DNA of 13,638 bases from Campylobacterales bacterium (GCA_014763905.1 JACXUN010000011.1:1-13638); one strand, 5' to 3'. Positions 1 to 6,781 are shown, numbered from the stretch's first letter. Notes: generated by a model from the letters alone, not told the origin. Numbers and translations: made by a program.

Positions 1-5
1 CTTTT

Positions 6-39
6 AATAAGAGTGTCATTCTAACCTGACTCTCTTATT
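6..39 (-). terminator. Hairpin over the stop codon of the first L,D-transpeptidase gene
   Basis: Positions 6-18 and 27-39 are complementary over 13 bp with a single T/T mismatch (14/31), around an 8-nt loop. On the minus strand it includes the stop codon (16-18) and the last codons of the gene. It is placed like a terminator, but only TTATTAAAAG follows, not a real T-run, so the function is inferred. The window edge prevents seeing what lies beyond. Confidence 0.35.
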
Positions 40-747
40 CATCTCATCCTGAGGCAGTTGTAAAAGTAAAGGGTTTGCCTCACTTTTTAACCATCCTAGA
101 ACTTCCGCCATTTCATTCTCCTGCATCGCAGTACATCCTGAGGTGGCTTTACCGCTTGGGTGTTTGACATGCATAAAGATACATGAACCGCCATACGGCA
201 CCTGATGGGGATTATGCTCAACGGTAATGCCATATTTGTACTCGATGCTCTGATCAAGCTTCATATGTTCAAAACTTTGATAATCTTTGGATACTTTGGT
301 ACTGTCAACAATCCGGTTATACCATTTTGAACGGCTGTCATCGACACAGTGGTCAGTTCTTTGATAGATACTGTAAGGAAAATCGGTAGCCAAAGCCTCA
401 TATCCAAATCCATGTCCTAGACGGAATAATCCTGCCGGAGCTTTACCGTCTCCCTCTTTTTTGATATTTTGCGTATCACTAGGAATAGTATGCAATCCTC
501 TTCCCCAAGCCAAACCGTTTCGACCTAAAATGATAGCAATCGGTTTGCCTACTTTGTGCCATGTTTGATCTGTTTTTTCATACCGTTGCAGTGTTCCCTC
601 TTGAGCTTCCCAATGAGGAGTAGTAACCTGAATCAGCTGCCGGCTCTGGGCAGGTATCGTAATTTTTTCATGGGATTTAATAGCCGGACTGCTTTGACAA
701 GCCGTTATAAAGGCTAAACTCAATGTTATTAGTGCAAATCGTTTCAT
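16..747 (-). CDS. L,D-transpeptidase-like lipoprotein (YkuD/ErfK superfamily)
   Basis: Predicted exported lipoprotein of 243 residues. Residues 1-17 form a lipoprotein signal (charged MKR, hydrophobic stretch, lipobox ITAC) with Cys17 as the lipidation site. The C-terminal half carries the YkuD-type signature: His193 in FMHV and catalytic-type Cys205 in TSGCTAM, as well as the HCVDD (133-137) and WYNR blocks typical of the COG3786 branch. Members of the superfamily cut or cross-link peptidoglycan stem peptides in the periplasm through the Cys; whether this branch makes cross-links, attaches proteins or only trims is not settled by sequence. I start it at 747, not at an in-frame ATG at 789, because AAGGAA lies about 10 nt upstream of 747, the signal peptide then begins properly, and 789 has no ribosome site. 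It is transcribed alone, away from the antiporter gene. Superfamily is sure, exact reaction is not. Confidence 0.85.
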   Translation of the reverse strand: MKRFALITLSLAFITACQSSPAIKSHEKITIPAQSRQLIQVTTPHWEAQEGTLQRYEKTDQTWHKVGKPIAIILGRNGLAWGRGLHTIPSDTQNIKKEGDGKAPAGLFRLGHGFGYEALATDFPYSIYQRTDHCVDDSRSKWYNRIVDSTKVSKDYQSFEHMKLDQSIEYKYGITVEHNPHQVPYGGSCIFMHVKHPSGKATSGCTAMQENEMAEVLGWLKSEANPLLLQLPQDEMNKRVRLE

Positions 748-778
748 AATGGTATAATTCCTTTCATTATTTTTTTTA

Positions 779-856
779 GGAAGTAGCATTTTTAGGAAAC
801 GCAGGCTTTAGTCCCGAAAAAGCGAAGCTAAAGCTTTCGATTCCTATTCCACTTCC
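779..856. repeat. Nested palindromic intergenic element (long imperfect hairpin)
   Basis: Three nested inverted pairs sit between two divergent genes: GGAAGT 779-784 with ACTTCC 851-856, TAGGAA 793-798 with TTCCTA 841-846, and GCTTTAG 805-811 with CTAAAGC 828-834. The inner two share the same centre (819.5), and the bases between them also pair (800-801 with 838-839, 803 with 836). Positions 793-811 and 828-846 thus fold into one 19-bp arm with two mismatches and one possible G-T pair, around a 16-nt loop. This is the form of a dispersed palindromic repeat or a small miniature element. No second copy is visible in this window, so repeat status is inferred from shape only. It occupies the place where promoters of both flanking genes should lie. 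Confidence 0.5.
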
Positions 857-886
857 AAGTAAAAGATCTTTTGATAGGACAAATTC

Positions 887-2272
887 ATGGAACACTTAGG
901 CATTCTCTCCGTCATTATCCCGCTCTTTATTATCGTGATGGCAATTATAACAAAAGATGTCGTCGTCTCACTCATATCCGGAATTTTTTTAGGAGAGTTA
1001 GTGATACATCATTTTCATCCTTTTGAAGCACTCTTGGCAATGCTTGACGGTTTTGTGGGATTGTTTGCCGAGGGATGGATCACCAAAACGGTTCTCTTTG
1101 CTCTGCTGGTCGGTGCCATTATCAAACTCATTGAAGAAGCAGGCGGGGTACGTGGCTTTATCACCTATCTGGATAAAAAACAGAAAAATATCGACTCCCC
1201 CAAAGGAGCCTTGATGCTTGCCTATATATTAGGAGTGATTATCTTTATCGAATCCTCTATTACCGCTCTAGTCGCCGGAACCGTTGCCAAACCTCTTTGT
1301 GACAAAAACGGTGTAAGCCGTGAAAAACTGGCATTTGTCTGTGACTCCACCTCTGCTCCGATCTGTTCCTTGATCCCGTTTAATGCGTGGGGAGCGTTAC
1401 TCTTGGGACTCATTGTTACTGCTATTGATAGTCAAGTGATCAGCGGCGAAGGGATTGCACTGTTGATGGAATCCATACTCTTTAATTTCTATTCGATTAT
1501 CACGGTCTTGCTGGTTCTGGCTGTTATCCTATTTAATATCAATATCGGCTCCATGGCAGATGCCAAACCTCATCCGGTTGAGATGCCGCAGACACCTACC
1601 GAAAATTCTTATAAATCACCGCTCTTAATGATCCTGCCTATTCTGCTCCTGATCGGATTGGTACCGCTGGCTCTCTACTATACCGGTGATGGCGATATCC
1701 TCAAAGGAAGCGGTTCCACTTCGGTCTTTTATGCGGTAGTCGGTACCCTGCTTTTTATCTATATCTACTATGTCGGTAGCCGTCAGATGCAGCATACAGT
1801 CTACTTCCGATCACTCTATGCCGGTATCTCAGATATGATTCCTATCGCCCTGATTCTACTGCTGGCGTTTTTAATCGGCAATGTGATTAAAGAACTCGGC
1901 ACCGCCAACTATCTAGCCGAACTGATGCAGGGAAATATCTCCCCGATTCTGTTGCCGCTTCTGGTCTTTTTGGTTGCGTCGTTGACCTCTTTTTCGACCG
2001 GTACCAGTTGGGGAACCTTTTCGATTATGATGCCGATTGCCTTGGCTCTGGCTGCTACTTTTGATCTCTATATACCCCTGATGATTGGGGCGGTTATCTC
2101 CGGTGGAATTTTCGGCGATCATGTCTCTTTGATTTCAGATACCACGATTATCTCTTCAATGGCAAGCGGCTGTAATCATATTGAACATGTACGAACTCAA
2201 ATGCCGTATGCTTTAATTGCTGCTGGATTGGCTTCTCTGTTATATCTCATTATGGGATGGGTCATGCAGTAA
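887..2272 (+). CDS. NhaC-family Na+/H+ antiporter-like membrane transporter
   Basis: Integral membrane protein of 461 residues with about ten to twelve hydrophobic segments spread over its whole length, the usual size for the NhaC family (COG1757). Conserved blocks are visible: IESSITALVAGTVAKPL (about 121-137), DSTSAPICSLIPFNAWGA (153-170), TSFSTGTSWGTFSIMMP (367-383) and GGIFGDHVSLISDTT (406-420), followed by HIEHVRTQMPYA. The family exchanges external or internal Na+ (in some members amino or organic acids such as lactate/malate) for protons; the substrate here cannot be read from sequence. The start is supported by AGGA at 876-879, 7 nt before the ATG. A perfect 12-bp palindrome (861-872, AAAAGATCTTTT) lies just upstream and may be an operator or chance. 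The gene is alone on its strand; YjdM follows after 49 nt with its own promoter signal. Confidence 0.85.
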   Translation: MEHLGILSVIIPLFIIVMAIITKDVVVSLISGIFLGELVIHHFHPFEALLAMLDGFVGLFAEGWITKTVLFALLVGAIIKLIEEAGGVRGFITYLDKKQKNIDSPKGALMLAYILGVIIFIESSITALVAGTVAKPLCDKNGVSREKLAFVCDSTSAPICSLIPFNAWGALLLGLIVTAIDSQVISGEGIALLMESILFNFYSIITVLLVLAVILFNINIGSMADAKPHPVEMPQTPTENSYKSPLLMILPILLLIGLVPLALYYTGDGDILKGSGSTSVFYAVVGTLLFIYIYYVGSRQMQHTVYFRSLYAGISDMIPIALILLLAFLIGNVIKELGTANYLAELMQGNISPILLPLLVFLVASLTSFSTGTSWGTFSIMMPIALALAATFDLYIPLMIGAVISGGIFGDHVSLISDTTIISSMASGCNHIEHVRTQMPYALIAAGLASLLYLIMGWVMQ

Positions 2273-2287
2273 ATCAAACCTAACTTA

Positions 2288-2296
2288 TGGTAGAAT
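2288..2296 (+). promoter_or_regulatory. Extended -10 promoter element for yjdM
   Basis: TGGTAGAAT fits an extended -10 (TGn plus a TATAAT-like hexamer with one mismatch). Transcription would begin near 2303, leaving a leader of about 19 nt that holds the ribosome site AAGGA. No clear -35 is seen, which is usual for Campylobacterota sigma-70 promoters. Confidence 0.45.
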
Positions 2297-2321
2297 ACGG
2301 CAAACTTAACAAAGGAAAACC

Positions 2322-2660
2322 ATGGAACAACTACCAAACTGCCCAAAATGCGGAAGTGAATATACTTACGAAGATGGAAACTTGCTCATCTGCCCCGAGT
2401 GTGCTTATGAGTGGAAAGCGGGCGAAGAAGCAGAAGAGGAGTTCACAGTCACCGATGCCAATGGAGCGACCCTAAGAAATGGTGATGATGTTACGGTTAT
2501 CAAAGATCTCAAAATCAAAGGCAGTTCATCGGTTGTCAAAGTAGGAACCAAGATCAAAAATATCAAACTGGTAGAAAGTAACGATGATCACAATATCGAC
2601 TGCAAAATTCCGGGAGTCGGAGCCATTAAAATCAAACAGATTTTTGTTAAAAAGTCGTAA
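2322..2660 (+). CDS. yjdM: YjdM/PhnA-family zinc-ribbon protein
   Basis: Small soluble protein of 112 residues, matching the full family length. The N-terminal zinc ribbon is CPKC (7-10) and CPEC (24-27), with 13 residues between the pairs. From about residue 40 the PhnA domain follows: [30 protein letters not shown] beta sheet, then [20 protein letters not shown] at the end. The family was once listed as an alkylphosphonate utilisation protein, but it lies outside the phosphonate lyase pathway and no enzyme function is established; no phosphonate genes are nearby. Ribosome site AAGGA lies 5 nt before the ATG. It converges with the phosphatidyltransferase gene, with only 25 nt between the two stop codons. 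Identity is firm, the cellular role is unknown. Confidence 0.9.
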   Translation: MEQLPNCPKCGSEYTYEDGNLLICPECAYEWKAGEEAEEEFTVTDANGATLRNGDDVTVIKDLKIKGSSSVVKVGTKIKNIKLVESNDDHNIDCKIPGVGAIKIKQIFVKKS

Positions 2661-2698
2661 AAAACAATTCAATTTCATTGGCATATCAAATATGCCAA
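2659..2698 (-). terminator. Candidate terminator of the phosphatidyltransferase gene
   Basis: TTGGCATA (2678-2685) and TATGCCAA (2691-2698) form a perfect 8-bp stem with a 5-nt loop. On the minus strand it spans the stop codon (2686-2688), and a run of six T's (A's at 2659-2664 on plus) follows 13 nt later. The distance to the T-run is longer than in a classical intrinsic terminator, so it may be weak. Readthrough would run antisense into yjdM. Confidence 0.4.
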
Positions 2699-3225
2699 AG
2701 TGATTTAATATCACTTCTCTGCTCTGTAATCATTAAAGTAATCGCAATATTTTCCACCGCCTCTATCACCAAAAACCAAACCGAAAAATGAAACAATACA
2801 GTATGATGAAAAATCAGTAAAATTACAACACCGATACTCATCAATAGAGCCGAAATTTTGGTAATCCAAGTATGATGACTTGCTAATGCTCCAAATTTGA
2901 CCAGAGCAAAAAATGCCGGTAAGATATAGATAATAATTGCCGCAATGATATAATGTAACTCTTGGGTAATTAAATCGGGCCAAAGCCACCAAACCGCAAT
3001 GGGTGTAACGAGATAGGTGACCATATCTCCATAACTATCCAATCTGGCTCCCAGTTCACTAGTCTGGTTGAGGATTCTTGCAATCAAGCCATCAATGGCA
3101 TCTGAGAAAAGCATCAAACCAAACAAGATAAAAAAAAGATTGGGCATCTGTAGATAAGAGACCCACAGTAAAAAAGGAGCCGCCACAATACGAAAGATAC
3201 TCAAGGCATTGGGAATCGTCATCAT
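2686..3225 (-). CDS. CDP-alcohol phosphatidyltransferase family membrane enzyme
   Basis: Membrane protein of 179 residues with about five to six hydrophobic helices. The full CDP-OH signature is present: Asp42, Asp45-Gly46, Ala49-Arg50, Gly59, Asp63 and Asp67, with spacing exactly as the family consensus; the four aspartates bind the two metal ions. Such enzymes move a phosphatidyl (or related) group from a CDP-linked donor to an alcohol such as glycerol 3-phosphate in phospholipid synthesis at the inner membrane. The N-terminus (IPNALSIFRIVAAPFLLW) resembles PgsA, but the length and the C-terminal part do not allow the alcohol acceptor to be named, so I give no symbol. Ribosome site GGAGAGG lies about 10 nt before the start, and a good promoter precedes it. 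A second in-frame ATG directly follows the first; either may be used. Confidence 0.85.
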   Translation of the reverse strand: MMTIPNALSIFRIVAAPFLLWVSYLQMPNLFFILFGLMLFSDAIDGLIARILNQTSELGARLDSYGDMVTYLVTPIAVWWLWPDLITQELHYIIAAIIIYILPAFFALVKFGALASHHTWITKISALLMSIGVVILLIFHHTVLFHFSVWFLVIEAVENIAITLMITEQRSDIKSLWHI

Positions 3226-3264
3226 TGATAATAAACCTCTCCTATCTGATAAAAAGTCTGGTTA

Positions 3265-3292
3265 AGTATATCATCTTTTTTTTGATTCTCAA
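3265..3292 (-). promoter_or_regulatory. Sigma-70-type promoter of the phosphatidyltransferase gene
   Basis: On the minus strand TTGAGA (3287-3292) and TATACT (3265-3270) are separated by 16 nt, and TGA directly before TATACT makes an extended -10. Transcription would start near 3258, giving a leader of about 33 nt that carries the GGAGAGG ribosome site. Confidence 0.55.
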
Positions 3293-3333
3293 AAAATATT
3301 AAATTAAGTTAATTTTATATATTATTTGTTATC

Positions 3334-3339
3334 TATAAT
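3334..3339 (+). promoter_or_regulatory. -10 element for the L,D-transpeptidase/pdxA pair
   Basis: A perfect TATAAT sits in a very AT-rich stretch (about 3290-3340) with no clear -35, as is common in Campylobacterota. The start site would be near 3346, a few bases before the AGGGGA ribosome site at 3351-3356. It is divergent from the phosphatidyltransferase promoter, so the 139-bp gap serves both genes. Confidence 0.5.
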
Positions 3340-3364
3340 TATTCTTCCAAAGGGGATTGGAAAT

Positions 3365-3976
3365 ATGAAGAGATATATTTATATCGCCATATTATTCATC
3401 ACTGCGACACTGCTCACTACTGGTTGTTCCAGACATAAAGCTGAACCTAAAATTGATGCCAACGTCACCAAAGAGGTTAATGAAACCGTAGCTAAAATTG
3501 ATCCATTTGATTGGACACAAAATGATGAGATCATCAAATGTGTACCGGCCACTAAAATTGTCGTTGTCAAATCCAAAAGAGTACTGGTACTGCTTGATGA
3601 GAAAGGGAATATCCTAAGTAAACATCGTGTCTCGCTGGGCAAAAATCCTAAAGGAGCCAAAATCGAAAAAGGGGACTACAGGACACCCGAAGGAACCTAT
3701 AAGATTATCGACAAAAGGGAAGATAAAAAGTACTATAAAGAGCTGTTAATTGATTATCCTAATGAACATGATATTGAAGAAGCTAAGAAGCTGGGTGTTA
3801 ATCCGGGAGGAGGCATTACTATCCACGCCCAAGTACCGCGTTTCTGGGATGGAAACGGTGATGATTATACCCTCTCACACGACTGGACAGAAGGGTGTGT
3901 TGCCATGACCAATAAAGGAATGGACAATGTCTGGAAGTTGGTCAAACTGGGAACCGTTGTTGAAATAAGAGAGTAA
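3365..3976 (+). CDS. L,D-transpeptidase (YkuD domain) lipoprotein
   Basis: Predicted lipoprotein of 203 residues. Residues 1-21 are a lipoprotein signal ending in lipobox TTGC with Cys21 lipidated; a linker of about 40 residues follows. The YkuD domain spans about 62-201: VVVKSKRVLVLLDEKG opening strand, GDYRTPEGTYKI (103-114), His154 in ITIHA, and catalytic-type Cys178 in WTEGCVAM. The usual motif is SHGC, so Thr-Glu replacing Ser-His before Gly-Cys is a variant seen in some family members. The expected role is transfer at meso-diaminopimelate of peptidoglycan stems, either cross-linking or trimming, in the periplasm. A TTG at 3326 could extend the frame, but AGGGGA lies 8 nt before the ATG at 3365 and the signal peptide starts there. 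pdxA follows after a single base, so the two are surely cotranscribed. Confidence 0.88.
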   Translation: MKRYIYIAILFITATLLTTGCSRHKAEPKIDANVTKEVNETVAKIDPFDWTQNDEIIKCVPATKIVVVKSKRVLVLLDEKGNILSKHRVSLGKNPKGAKIEKGDYRTPEGTYKIIDKREDKKYYKELLIDYPNEHDIEEAKKLGVNPGGGITIHAQVPRFWDGNGDDYTLSHDWTEGCVAMTNKGMDNVWKLVKLGTVVEIRE

Positions 3977-3977
3977 A

Positions 3978-4907
3978 ATGAAACAGATAGCCATCAGTGT
4001 CGGTGATCTCAACGGAATCGGTATTCAGTTGATACTCGAAAACCATTACCGGATCAAAGAGTTTATTAAACCCCGCTACTGCATCGATCGTGCAATGCTT
4101 GAACAGGCTGCCAATCTGTTAAAACTACCTATTCCTCACGATTTCCATTGTGTAACCGAGATCGGTCAATCTTTTACCATTACTCCCTCACACATTACCC
4201 AAGCAAGTGGAGCCTATAGTTTCCAATCCTTTCAAAAAGCCGTCAACTTAGCCAAGAAAAAAGAGGTCGATGGTGTTATGACGTTGCCGATTCATAAAAA
4301 AGCGTGGGAACTTGCAGGCGTTCACTATAAAGGTCATACCGATGCACTCCGAGATTTTTTTCAAGCAGAAGCCATTATGATGCTGGGAACACCTCAGATG
4401 TATGTCGCTCTTTATACAGAGCATATTCCGCTCTATCAAGTTCCGCAAGCAGTGAGAAATAGAGAAAAGTTGACTAGATTCTTGGTTGATTTTTACTATG
4501 CAATTGCATCGGATTTAAAAACTGATGAGAGCGTGAGTCTACTGGGATTGAATCCCCATGCCGGAGATAACGGGGTATTGGGAGATGAAGAAGAGACAAT
4601 CCGTCAAGCTAGAGAAACGGCTCATCAAATGATCGGAAAGTGTGTCTATACAGAACCGATTGTCCCCGATGTCGCTTTTACGCCGCAGCGGCGGAAACAC
4701 TACCGCTACTATATCGCCATGTATCACGATCAAGGATTGGCACCGCTCAAAGCCCTCTACTTTGATGAGGGGATCAATATCTCACTCAATCTACCGATTA
4801 TACGGACATCCGTCGATCACGGAACCGCATTTGATATCGCCTATCGGCATCAGCAGCTCAATAATCTAAGCTATCTCAACGCACTGCGTTACTTTAAGAC
4901 CACCTGA
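3978..4907 (+). CDS. pdxA: 4-hydroxythreonine-4-phosphate dehydrogenase PdxA
   Basis: NAD-dependent enzyme of pyridoxal phosphate synthesis (DXP-dependent route), oxidising 4-phosphohydroxy-L-threonine to a product that PdxJ condenses with deoxyxylulose phosphate. At 309 residues it is slightly shorter than the E. coli enzyme. Visible signatures are GDLNGIG (9-15), GHTD (119-122), HIPL with metal ligand His149, GLNPHAGDNG with His194, AMYHDQGLAPLKA with His250, and RTSVDHGTAFDIA (276-288). The spacing of the three histidines agrees with E. coli His166, His211 and His266. The start lies one base after the preceding stop; the ribosome site AGAG is inside the end of the transpeptidase gene, implying translational coupling. 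pdxJ, its usual neighbour in Campylobacterota as I recall, is not here. Its last 19 nt overlap the end of the cyclase gene on the opposite strand. Confidence 0.95.
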   Translation: MKQIAISVGDLNGIGIQLILENHYRIKEFIKPRYCIDRAMLEQAANLLKLPIPHDFHCVTEIGQSFTITPSHITQASGAYSFQSFQKAVNLAKKKEVDGVMTLPIHKKAWELAGVHYKGHTDALRDFFQAEAIMMLGTPQMYVALYTEHIPLYQVPQAVRNREKLTRFLVDFYYAIASDLKTDESVSLLGLNPHAGDNGVLGDEEETIRQARETAHQMIGKCVYTEPIVPDVAFTPQRRKHYRYYIAMYHDQGLAPLKALYFDEGINISLNLPIIRTSVDHGTAFDIAYRHQQLNNLSYLNALRYFKTT

Positions 4908-5857
4908 TTTCTACCCTGATCTTTGGCTCTATAGAGTGCATCATCGGCTCGTTTAAAGATATCACTTTGGGTATCTCCCTTTCTAAACTGCGTAATACCG
5001 AAACTACAGGTCACTTGCCGATTGACAAAAGAAAAACGGTACTGTTCCACCACTTTGCGGAGTCGCTCGGAAAACTGATGTACCTCTTTTGCCGATAGAA
5101 ACCGTGTCAAGATAATAAACTCCTCGCCACCCCATCGTGCGAAAACATCGTTTTTACGCAATTCCAATCTAACAAGGGTAGCCAGTTCACTTAAAACCCT
5201 GTCTCCTATCGTATGCCCTTCATTGTCGTTAATCTGCTTAAAGTGGTCGATATCCATAAGAATAACTGAAAAACCTTCACCAAAAGTATCAGCTCGATAG
5301 TACATCTCGTTAAAAATTTTGTTGAATTTGAGTCGATTATAAATCCGTGTCAAAGGATCATGTTCTGCCTCTTCTTGGATATCATTCTTCTCTTTTTCCA
5401 AACTGGTAATGTTACTAAAAGTCAAAAGATACTTATGCGATTTAATCTCACTAACCCGTAGATAGAAATACTGTTCGATACGGCTATTGGTATTGAGCTG
5501 GTAATTCATTTTGACTTTAATCTCTCGATGAGAATCGATTTTTGTCACCCATTTGGGTTCGATCGCAAAGCGATCTTTATCCGACAGAGCAACCTCTTCA
5601 AAAAGTTTATGGATATATTTATGATCTTTTTTAAAGGCTTCCAGCGTCGAATATCCAAAAAAGTTTAATCCCGCTCCATTTACTTTGATGATCTCTTCAT
5701 CATTGGTGATGACCATAATATTGTTATTGAACTCAATGAATTTATCGATTGTCGTATCATATCGCAGAACACAATGCCGTCCCGCCAAAAAGACAAGCAA
5801 GAGTAAAAAAATAACAGCCAACGCCGTATAGATCATTTCAGCACTAATAATTTCCAT
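4889..5857 (-). CDS. Membrane-anchored PAS-GGDEF diguanylate cyclase
   Basis: Protein of 322 residues likely to make the second messenger c-di-GMP from two GTP. Order of parts: one transmembrane helix (about 8-26), a PAS-like sensor region (about 38-150, including IMVITNDEEIIKVNGAGLNFFGYS), a short signalling helix (about 152-166), and a GGDEF domain (about 166-322). The active loop is GGEEF (243-247), a fully active variant in the family; metal site Asp202 in MDIDHFK and the ND pair at 210-211 are intact. The inhibitory I-site RKND (234-237) is placed exactly five residues before the loop, so product feedback is expected. No EAL domain is present. AGGTGGGGG upstream is a strong ribosome site. 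It is the last gene of a three-gene unit and starts 18 nt after the small cysteine protein. The signal sensed by the PAS part is unknown. Confidence 0.9.
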   Translation of the reverse strand: MEIISAEMIYTALAVIFLLLLVFLAGRHCVLRYDTTIDKFIEFNNNIMVITNDEEIIKVNGAGLNFFGYSTLEAFKKDHKYIHKLFEEVALSDKDRFAIEPKWVTKIDSHREIKVKMNYQLNTNSRIEQYFYLRVSEIKSHKYLLTFSNITSLEKEKNDIQEEAEHDPLTRIYNRLKFNKIFNEMYYRADTFGEGFSVILMDIDHFKQINDNEGHTIGDRVLSELATLVRLELRKNDVFARWGGEEFIILTRFLSAKEVHQFSERLRKVVEQYRFSFVNRQVTCSFGITQFRKGDTQSDIFKRADDALYRAKDQGRNQVVLK

Positions 5858-5875
5858 CTAACCCCCACCTATAGC

Positions 5876-6097
5876 CTAAAACAGAGGCTCTGTCTCATTT
5901 TCGATTAATTCACAATTACTATCCAGCTTCTCTTGGAAAGATTGCTTACATGTTTCACAGAGATACCGGTAGTTTTGCATATCATAGAAAATCACTTCAT
6001 GTTCTTGAATTACATTATAGCACTCACTGCAAAAATTGGTCACATTGGCGATAATATCTAAACTCGCCTCTTGCCTTACAAAACAGTTTTCACTCAT
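5876..6097 (-). CDS. Small four-cysteine (CxxC...CxxC) protein, probable zinc binder, function unknown
   Basis: I do not recognise a named family. The 73-residue product has two pairs, CSEC (23-26) and CETC (47-50), 20 residues apart, which suits a single treble-clef or zinc-ribbon metal site; two more cysteines (5 and 61) lie outside. There is no signal peptide or membrane segment, so it is probably cytoplasmic; the C-terminus is acidic. The ATG overlaps the stop codon of the TPR gene (ATGA, 6094-6097), so translation is coupled, and the cyclase gene follows after 18 nt. The context suggests an accessory or adaptor for the same unit, but that is inference. The tight coupling and conserved-looking metal motif make a real gene likely despite its size. 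Confidence 0.75.
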   Translation of the reverse strand: MSENCFVRQEASLDIIANVTNFCSECYNVIQEHEVIFYDMQNYRYLCETCKQSFQEKLDSNCELIENETEPLF

Positions 6098-6729
6098 GCA
6101 GACAACTCTTTAATCATCCGTTCAGCCTCTTCAAGTGAAGGATCTAGTTCTATGGCTTTTTTATAATTGAGCAATGCCATCTCTCGTTCACTGAGATCAT
6201 ACAAGGTATTGGCATAGTTAAAATAGTGCGGAGCGTATTGAGAATCCAGTTTAATGGCTTTGCGGTGATGCTCCAGAGCCAACTCATCCTCTTCCAAATA
6301 ATGCAGTACATTTGCCAAAGAACCGTGAGCCATATCATTCTCAGAATCCAGACCAATGATCTCTTTGTAGAGCTCTTTTGCATCGGCAAAACGTTTTAAT
6401 TCAATCAAGACAAAACCGTACTGCAGCATCAACTCCAGATTCTCTTTTTCTAAAATTAAGGCACTAGAGAGAGCTTTGTCTGCTTCGATGAAATCTTTTC
6501 GCTCCAACGCATTATGAGCCATTTGTCTGAGCTGTTCTACACGCGAAAGTTTAGGTGCTGGTGTCGAGAAGCTCTTATCCATTTGAGAGATACCACCGAT
6601 CTGTTCATCATCCCTCGCTGCTTCAAAATCTACACCACGTTTGGGAAAAGCTCCTGAAAATAACTGTCTAAAAAATGCGACAAAAACAGCCACAGAAAGA
6701 ATAAAAAGAATAAATTGAAAAGTAGTCAT
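6094..6729 (-). CDS. Membrane-anchored TPR repeat protein
   Basis: Protein of 211 residues with an uncleaved N-terminal membrane helix (about 4-22, positively charged after it: RQ...PKR), an unstructured linker (about 30-60), and four tetratricopeptide repeats (about 64-97, 98-131, 132-165, 166-199). Repeat positions show the expected pattern, for example YGFVLIELKRFADAKELYKE and NYANTLYDLSEREMALLNYK followed by AIELDP. The charge pattern puts the repeats in the cytoplasm by the positive-inside rule. TPRs are protein-binding scaffolds; no enzyme motif is present. GGAGA 4 nt before the ATG is a good ribosome site. It is first in a unit with the small zinc protein (4-nt overlap) and the cyclase, so a scaffold for that pathway is a fair guess. 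The partner is unknown. Confidence 0.8.
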   Translation of the reverse strand: MTTFQFILFILSVAVFVAFFRQLFSGAFPKRGVDFEAARDDEQIGGISQMDKSFSTPAPKLSRVEQLRQMAHNALERKDFIEADKALSSALILEKENLELMLQYGFVLIELKRFADAKELYKEIIGLDSENDMAHGSLANVLHYLEEDELALEHHRKAIKLDSQYAPHYFNYANTLYDLSEREMALLNYKKAIELDPSLEEAERMIKELSA

Positions 6730-6781
6730 TGTTTCTCCATTTTGATTAATCTAATGATATGATAATCTTACTTAGAGAATA

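Noticed and set aside
748..789. A 14-residue N-terminal extension of the first transpeptidase (ATG at 789)
   Set aside because: It would bury the lipoprotein signal and lacks a ribosome site; the ATG at 747 has both.
2711..2992. A 93-codon open frame on minus in a second frame of the phosphatidyltransferase gene
   Set aside because: It lies entirely within that gene; the frame holding the complete CDP-OH motif is clearly the coding one.
3326..3364. A TTG start extending the second transpeptidase by 13 residues
   Set aside because: It would lie upstream of the likely start of transcription (about 3346) and before the strong AGGGGA ribosome site; the signal peptide begins at 3365.
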